Origin: Thermoprotei archaeon
Lineage (GTDB): Archaea; Thermoproteota; Thermoprotei; Thermoproteales; B15-G16
Assembly (NCBI GenBank): GCA_003649205.1
Contig: QMRC01000005.1
Location: 1-64,000 of the forward strand
DNA: 64,000 bases
Direction of reading: 5' to 3'
Below, one piece after another: positions 59,521-64,000 of this stretch. A program made the position numbers and the translations under genes. Position 1 is the first letter of the stretch. Every line of letters starts with the position of its first letter. The notes under the pieces were generated by a model. The model was not told the origin of the DNA, did no database searches, and saw nothing but the letters and a program-made list of their open reading frames with translations.

Positions 59521-60601
59521 TCGAAGGGTACGTAGGGTACTGGTTACAGGTGCTGGTGGTGTTGGTGGTGTTAATTTCGTTAGAGCACTACGTGCTTCAC
59601 CTGAGAAATTCTTTGTTGTTGGTACTGACTACAATGAGTACTACCTCTTGTTTCCTGAAGTTGATGTCAGAGTGAAGTCGCCTAGACACGATGATCCTAA
59701 GTTCATCACCTTGATCAAGTCGCTAGTTAGCGAGTACTGTATTGAGTTTATTCATCCACAACCTGAGGTAGAGGTTGAGGTACTGTCTCAGTACGTACAT
59801 GAGCTTGGAGCAAGAACTCTAATCCCTCCATCAGATACTGTTAAGGTGTGTCGTGATAAGTACCTCACATATCTCAAACTCAAGAAATGTGGTATTCCCG
59901 TACCTGAGACATACCTGGTGACTAACCTAGATGAAGTCGATAGAGTTGTCAAGGATCTCGGTGGTAGGGTTTGGGTTAGAGCCAGGAAAGGTGCTGGTGG
60001 TAGGCTAAGTCTACCTTGTACTTCAAGTACTGAGGTTAAGCTGTGGATTGAGCTGTGGAGTAGAAGAGGTATCCCCATAGAGGACTTCATAGTTCAGGAG
60101 TACCTACCAGGTAGGGATCTTGCCTGGGATAGTCTGTGGTACAACGGTGAGCTCATTATGTCATTTGTTCGTGAAAGGATTCACTACATATTCCCCCACA
60201 TATCCCCATCTAGAGTTACAGGAACACCAACAGTATCCAAGATAGTTAGGTACGATAAAGTCAATGAGATATGCGTAAGAGCGGTTAAGGCGCTCTGTGA
60301 TAAACCTCAGGGTTTCTTCTGTATTGACCTCAAGGAAGATTCAGAAGGTAATCCACGCATAACTGAAGTTAACATAAAGGCTCACACAACAGTTGGTCTC
60401 TGGTCCTTCGTAGCCTCAAGAGTACTGAAGTTACCTCCCTACTATAACATGGTCTACACGTACGTGAAGTTAGGTCTTGGGGATGAAGTTCCTCTAAGTG
60501 AGATACCGAAGTTTGACATCTACCCTGAGATAACGCTACTGAGACACATAGATTGTGGTGTTTGGATCATAAAGAATGGAGAGAAAATTAGGGTTCTATG
60601 A
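59510..60601 (+). CDS. ATP-grasp ligase (carbamoyl-phosphate synthase-like fold)
   Basis: This 363-residue ATP-grasp protein opens with VTGAGGVGGVNFVRALRA (Rossmann-like). CRDKYLTYLKLKKCGIPVPETY and VWVRARKGAGGRL (ATP binding) follow, then QEYLPGRDLAWDSLWYNGE and FCIDLKEDSEGNPRITEVNIK (Mg2+ site). It ligates a carboxyl to an amine; the substrate is unknown. It is coupled to the deacetylase-like gene by an 11-bp overlap. Confidence 0.85.
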   Translation: MSSDRRVRRVLVTGAGGVGGVNFVRALRASPEKFFVVGTDYNEYYLLFPEVDVRVKSPRHDDPKFITLIKSLVSEYCIEFIHPQPEVEVEVLSQYVHELGARTLIPPSDTVKVCRDKYLTYLKLKKCGIPVPETYLVTNLDEVDRVVKDLGGRVWVRARKGAGGRLSLPCTSSTEVKLWIELWSRRGIPIEDFIVQEYLPGRDLAWDSLWYNGELIMSFVRERIHYIFPHISPSRVTGTPTVSKIVRYDKVNEICVRAVKALCDKPQGFFCIDLKEDSEGNPRITEVNIKAHTTVGLWSFVASRVLKLPPYYNMVYTYVKLGLGDEVPLSEIPKFDIYPEITLLRHIDCGVWIIKNGEKIRVL

Positions 60602-60622
60602 ACTTGCCAAGTAGTTACGGTA

Positions 60623-61300
60623 CTACGAGACACCAAGTGCTCTATCACCAGCATCTCCTAGACCTGGAACAATGTAACCCCTCTCATCTAACTTCTCATC
60701 TATAGCAGCTGTGAAGACTTCAACTGGGTACTTTGAGAGTACCCTCTCTATAGCTAGTCTCGTTGATATCACGGTGATGAGGATACATCTCCTAGGTTTA
60801 CCACGCTTGTATACTTCCTCCAGTACTCTCAACATGGTACATCCAGTAGCGAACATTGGATCAGCAACTATAGTCACTGTATCATTTAAGTCATTTGGAA
60901 GCTTTATGTAATTCATCTCTATATCAAATACGTAGTCAGGAGCTGCAATCCCCTTCTCAACTCTACGAGCACTAACAATACCAATTCTAGCCTTTGGAAA
61001 TACCTTCAGTAGACCCTCAACAAGTGGTATTGCTGCTCGTAGAACATTGACTATAACAACTCTATCTAAATCCTTTATCTTGACCCCCTTTGCTTTTGAT
61101 AGAGGAGTCTCAATGAGTACTTCCTCAACATCGAATGTCCTCAGTACTTCATAACCTAGGTACGTACCTATCTCACTTAACTTCGTCCTAAATACTTCAG
61201 GCGGTGTATCCTTATTTCTTAATACTGTAAGTATTTCCTGCACCAGAGGGTGGATTATGATCTTTACCCTACCACCATACTCTTCCCTGAATGGAAGCAC
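60623..61300 (-). CDS. upp: uracil phosphoribosyltransferase
   Basis: This 225-residue enzyme converts uracil and PRPP to UMP in salvage. The PRPP loop is VADPMFATGCTMLRVLEEV; VIVNVLRAAIPLVEGLLKVFPKA and GIVSARRVEKG are typical. The C-terminal GLGDAGDRALGVS contacts uracil. It is 7 bp after the large glycosidase-like gene on the same strand. Confidence 0.93.
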   Translation of the reverse strand: MLPFREEYGGRVKIIIHPLVQEILTVLRNKDTPPEVFRTKLSEIGTYLGYEVLRTFDVEEVLIETPLSKAKGVKIKDLDRVVIVNVLRAAIPLVEGLLKVFPKARIGIVSARRVEKGIAAPDYVFDIEMNYIKLPNDLNDTVTIVADPMFATGCTMLRVLEEVYKRGKPRRCILITVISTRLAIERVLSKYPVEVFTAAIDEKLDERGYIVPGLGDAGDRALGVS

Positions 61301-61307
61301 AGAACCC

Positions 61308-63872
61308 TCATGTGAGTGAGATTAGGTCTTTAATTAACTTTTGCATTGTAGCTTTTACTCTACGGTACAGTATTACCGCTGTGAACACTATGACACTTAT
61401 CAATGTTATGAGAATAATCATAGCCTTGTACTCTAGCAATCTCTCGAATACACTGACCTTCTTCATCCCAACCAGGTAAGTAGCTTTAGCGAGTAGAGCA
61501 CCCGATGATTGATCTACAACTCTTACCTCTACAGTATAGCTCTCTATGGGTATTCTCGGTATTGGAATTATAACATCCTTACCAAGTGGCAGAGTTACCT
61601 CCTTAAGCACGGTCTTATATGTTGTATTACCATGAAGCAACTTCATCACCACTAATGCCTCGATGCTATTAGTTGTTGAATTTACTAATCGAATTATGAG
61701 ATTATTCTCAAACCTTTTCACCGAGACTACAGGTTGTGTACTTAATTTAGTCGATGTAGTTACCTTCGTGAAGTTAACGTAGATGTGTTCTGTACCTGGT
61801 ATTGATACATTGACTCTATATGTTGCGTATCCTCTCTTCAAGAACACCAACGTATAGTTACCAAATGGCATTAGCAACGTTAAGTGATTACCTGCTACTC
61901 CTGTCTCATATACTACCTCACCACTCTTAATTACGTAGACTCTGAAGTTCCTTACATCACTACGTATCTTCACGATGTACTTACCAATGTAGATCGGTAT
62001 AGTTACCCTCCGAAGTAGTAGAGAGTCAGTTAGTAACTCAGCAGTAATGGGTACAGTACTCTTATTCTCCACTATGGTGATCTCACTAAGCTTCTCAACA
62101 TATGGTCTATCGAGTTCCCCACTTAGAATCCTCTCAAGAATTACTCTCTCACCAACAAGTACCCTTAAGTTGATGAAGGGTACTGTAACGTTACCCGTTT
62201 TCGTAATAGAAATTACTACCCTAGTCATCGTGGTATTGATCAAGTACTTCCTAGCAGATATGTCGATGCTGTACCTCAGAATGTACGTGTATCTGAGAGG
62301 ACCTTCCAGAACTGCGACACCTGGTATAACAACCTTCAACAACTCCACTTTATTAACTCCAGGCCGTAAACTACAGGTAGCGGTGAAGTACTCGTAGAAG
62401 CGGACTACTTTACCACAGATATTAGCAACAGCATAACCTCTAGGAATGTTTACATCAACCTTTACACGAAGTGTAGTCCTATCAACATGGCACCTGAAGT
62501 AGTGCTTTACCCTCAATACGTTAAATGTCCAGGAGAAGTCACCAGAGATAAATCTCACATACTTAGCGCTAGAGATATCAGGTATATGAAATACAACCAC
62601 TGAACCTCTAACCTCGATAGGTTTGATAATGCGCTCTCCAACTTCGAGTACTACGTCACTTGTCTCACTAGTAAGGGGTTCCATATTTAATCTACAGCAA
62701 GTAAACCTCAGGTAGGTAGTGAAGTTAGTGTAAACTGTCTGTACTTCTTTAGGTACTATACGCATGAACCATTTACGTACAACATCACTAGCTGGCTTAC
62801 CCTTAAGATCATAACTCGTATCGCTAGGTGTACCTGTAGAGGGGTCAGTTGTCCAACCCCACACAAATACACCTCTAAACCATGGTCTTGGATTACCTAG
62901 AAATGCACGGAAGAGAGCTTCGAAACACATAGCTTGCTTCTCTGGATCAGGTTTACCAGAATCACTAAACTTCCAAGGCTTAATCTCAGCACCCTTAACT
63001 GATCGATATCCAACCTCTGTAAGCACGATAGGTTTCCCATATCTCCTAGCTAATTTCTCCAGATCTGACATCACATTCCTACCATGTACTGTGTGATACC
63101 AGCACTCTACAAGTTCGCTAACTGACTTAACCTCGGTTCTCGATAGCTCAAAATAAGCACTAACACCAATGAAGTCTAAGTACCTAAACCACTCAAGATC
63201 TAGTAGCTCACGAAATCCCCACTCACTATACCACCAGTTAGTGTTGTACGTAATTAACCCTGAGTACACACTCCTAACACTATCAATGATGTCAACCCAG
63301 TAACTAGCGTACTTACGGGACTTCAAGCTCTCTAGCTCAGAACCAATACAGAGCACTTCAACACCAAGCTCTTGAGCTAACTTAGCATAGTGTAGAACAG
63401 CTCTCTTGTACGATCTAAACCACTCTTCAACATCTGAAGGCTTGATAAAACCTCTCCACGTACCATCATCAACTAGGAGAAATAGTACCAGCATTACCTT
63501 GAGACCAAGGTTGTGAGCAACTTCAACCATCTTTCGAAGCCCTAGGTCTTGAGACTCATCGATCTCAACCGTACAGCTATACCTATCATACTGATGCAGA
63601 TAGACTACAAGCGCTACGTAGTTGGGACGTAGTACCTCCCTCAATTTCCTTAGCTCCTTAATAGCTTCATCACTACCATAGGGATACCTTTTGGGGAGTA
63701 GGTAGACACCAGCAAAGTACTCACTTACTTCTGAATCAATGCCTGATGCTACGTCGTACGACCATTCCTCAACTCCATCCCGAATAGCTACATCGCTGTA
63801 ACTACTGAGCACTATTCTCGTTATTGCGATTACCACTATGAGTAGTAGAAGTAGGCCAACGAGTTTACTCAC
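61308..63872 (-). CDS. membrane-anchored glycoside hydrolase-like protein
   Basis: This 854-residue protein has an N-terminal signal/anchor helix (VGLLLLLIVVIAITRIVL), a TIM-barrel domain (about 45-400) and beta-sandwich repeats (about 400-800). A C-terminal membrane helix (AMIILITLISVIVFTAVIL) and basic tail follow. Glu179 (GSELES) and Glu286 (TEVGY) are in the acid/base and nucleophile positions of clan A glycosidases such as GH113. It would act on cell-surface or external polysaccharide. Many NxT/S sequons occur. Confidence 0.82.
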   Translation of the reverse strand: MSKLVGLLLLLIVVIAITRIVLSSYSDVAIRDGVEEWSYDVASGIDSEVSEYFAGVYLLPKRYPYGSDEAIKELRKLREVLRPNYVALVVYLHQYDRYSCTVEIDESQDLGLRKMVEVAHNLGLKVMLVLFLLVDDGTWRGFIKPSDVEEWFRSYKRAVLHYAKLAQELGVEVLCIGSELESLKSRKYASYWVDIIDSVRSVYSGLITYNTNWWYSEWGFRELLDLEWFRYLDFIGVSAYFELSRTEVKSVSELVECWYHTVHGRNVMSDLEKLARRYGKPIVLTEVGYRSVKGAEIKPWKFSDSGKPDPEKQAMCFEALFRAFLGNPRPWFRGVFVWGWTTDPSTGTPSDTSYDLKGKPASDVVRKWFMRIVPKEVQTVYTNFTTYLRFTCCRLNMEPLTSETSDVVLEVGERIIKPIEVRGSVVVFHIPDISSAKYVRFISGDFSWTFNVLRVKHYFRCHVDRTTLRVKVDVNIPRGYAVANICGKVVRFYEYFTATCSLRPGVNKVELLKVVIPGVAVLEGPLRYTYILRYSIDISARKYLINTTMTRVVISITKTGNVTVPFINLRVLVGERVILERILSGELDRPYVEKLSEITIVENKSTVPITAELLTDSLLLRRVTIPIYIGKYIVKIRSDVRNFRVYVIKSGEVVYETGVAGNHLTLLMPFGNYTLVFLKRGYATYRVNVSIPGTEHIYVNFTKVTTSTKLSTQPVVSVKRFENNLIIRLVNSTTNSIEALVVMKLLHGNTTYKTVLKEVTLPLGKDVIIPIPRIPIESYTVEVRVVDQSSGALLAKATYLVGMKKVSVFERLLEYKAMIILITLISVIVFTAVILYRRVKATMQKLIKDLISLT

Positions 63873-63941
63873 ATGGTGATGTGCATTTGTTAAATTGTTA
63901 AAAGTTACTTTACGATCTATGTCTAGAGGTTGGTGATGTAG

Positions 63942-64000
63942 ATGGTTGCTCTAGATCTAGCATTTACAGTAATCCTATCCCTACTAGCTCTCTACAGTGC
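63942..64000 (+). CDS. truncated membrane protein gene at window edge
   Basis: ATG 63942 follows GGTTGGTGAT, a good ribosome binding site. The first residues, MVALDLAFTVILSLLALYS, form a hydrophobic helix or signal peptide. The gene runs out of the window. It is divergent from the glycosidase-like gene. Confidence 0.7.
   Translation, partial: MVALDLAFTVILSLLALYS

Noticed and set aside
1..64000. CRISPR array or insertion sequence transposase
   Set aside because: No regularly spaced direct repeats with unique spacers and no transposase motif or terminal inverted repeats were seen.

Overview
The window is chromosomal DNA of a hyperthermophilic archaeon of the phylum Thermoproteota (Crenarchaeota), probably close to Desulfurococcales. 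Supporting signs are an archaeal 23S rRNA 3' end that is very GC-rich against protein genes of moderate GC, TATA-box promoters, short or absent leaders, frequent GTG/TTG starts, a tRNA-Asn, and a typical gene set: TIP49 helicase, XPD-like helicase, HerA-type ATPase, ribosomal protein P1, TRAM protein, HPS/PHI ribulose-monophosphate enzymes, DUF2208, tRNA splicing endonuclease and toxin-antitoxin pairs. Genus and species cannot be fixed from sequence reading alone.

Layout. 1-285 is the end of 23S rRNA, followed by a gene-poor stretch (about 0.3-2.8 kb) with an ACT-V4R sensor protein and several C/D-box RNAs. 2.8-7 kb holds a glutamine amidotransferase, an OLD/SMC-like ATPase coupled to a small PD-(D/E)xK nuclease, and a VapBC pair. 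7-12 kb holds an iron/cobalamin-type ABC transporter behind a palindromic operator, and a PiT phosphate transporter with its PhoU-like partner. 12-20 kb is metabolic (ROK sugar kinase, CooT-like protein, HPS-PHI behind tandem promoter repeats, adenosine-specific kinase, radical SAM protein). 20-27 kb carries TIP49, an M50 protease cluster, ribosomal P1 and TRAM. 27-34 kb has a glycosyltransferase, HEPN/MNT toxin-antitoxin, small membrane proteins, a retropepsin-like pair and an SIS sugar-phosphate enzyme.

35.7-38.8 kb looks like an integrated element: a 39-bp exact direct repeat of the 3' half of tRNA-Asn bounds about 3 kb holding a broken nuclease-like gene and an intact two-gene operon (Panacea/SocA-like protein plus a PIN nuclease with an inserted zinc ribbon). 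No integrase is visible. This is the strongest candidate for an undescribed system.

39-64 kb holds an ATPase, an ADP-ribosylglycohydrolase, a PLP beta-synthase, an ArsA-like ATPase, CstA, an M42 peptidase, a coupled XPD-HerA-coiled-coil operon, nicotinamidase, rhomboid, an inositol-monophosphatase-like enzyme, a tRNA endonuclease subunit lacking the usual histidine, a second ACT-V4R protein, HtpX, a tRNA thiolation enzyme with a ubiquitin-like carrier ending in Gly-Ala, a deacetylase/ATP-grasp pair, UPRT and a large membrane-anchored glycosidase-like protein.

About thirteen C/D-box sRNA candidates are scattered between genes. Most show boxes C, D', C', D and guides near 12 nt, and one has a guide exactly complementary to 12 nt of the 23S rRNA present in this window.
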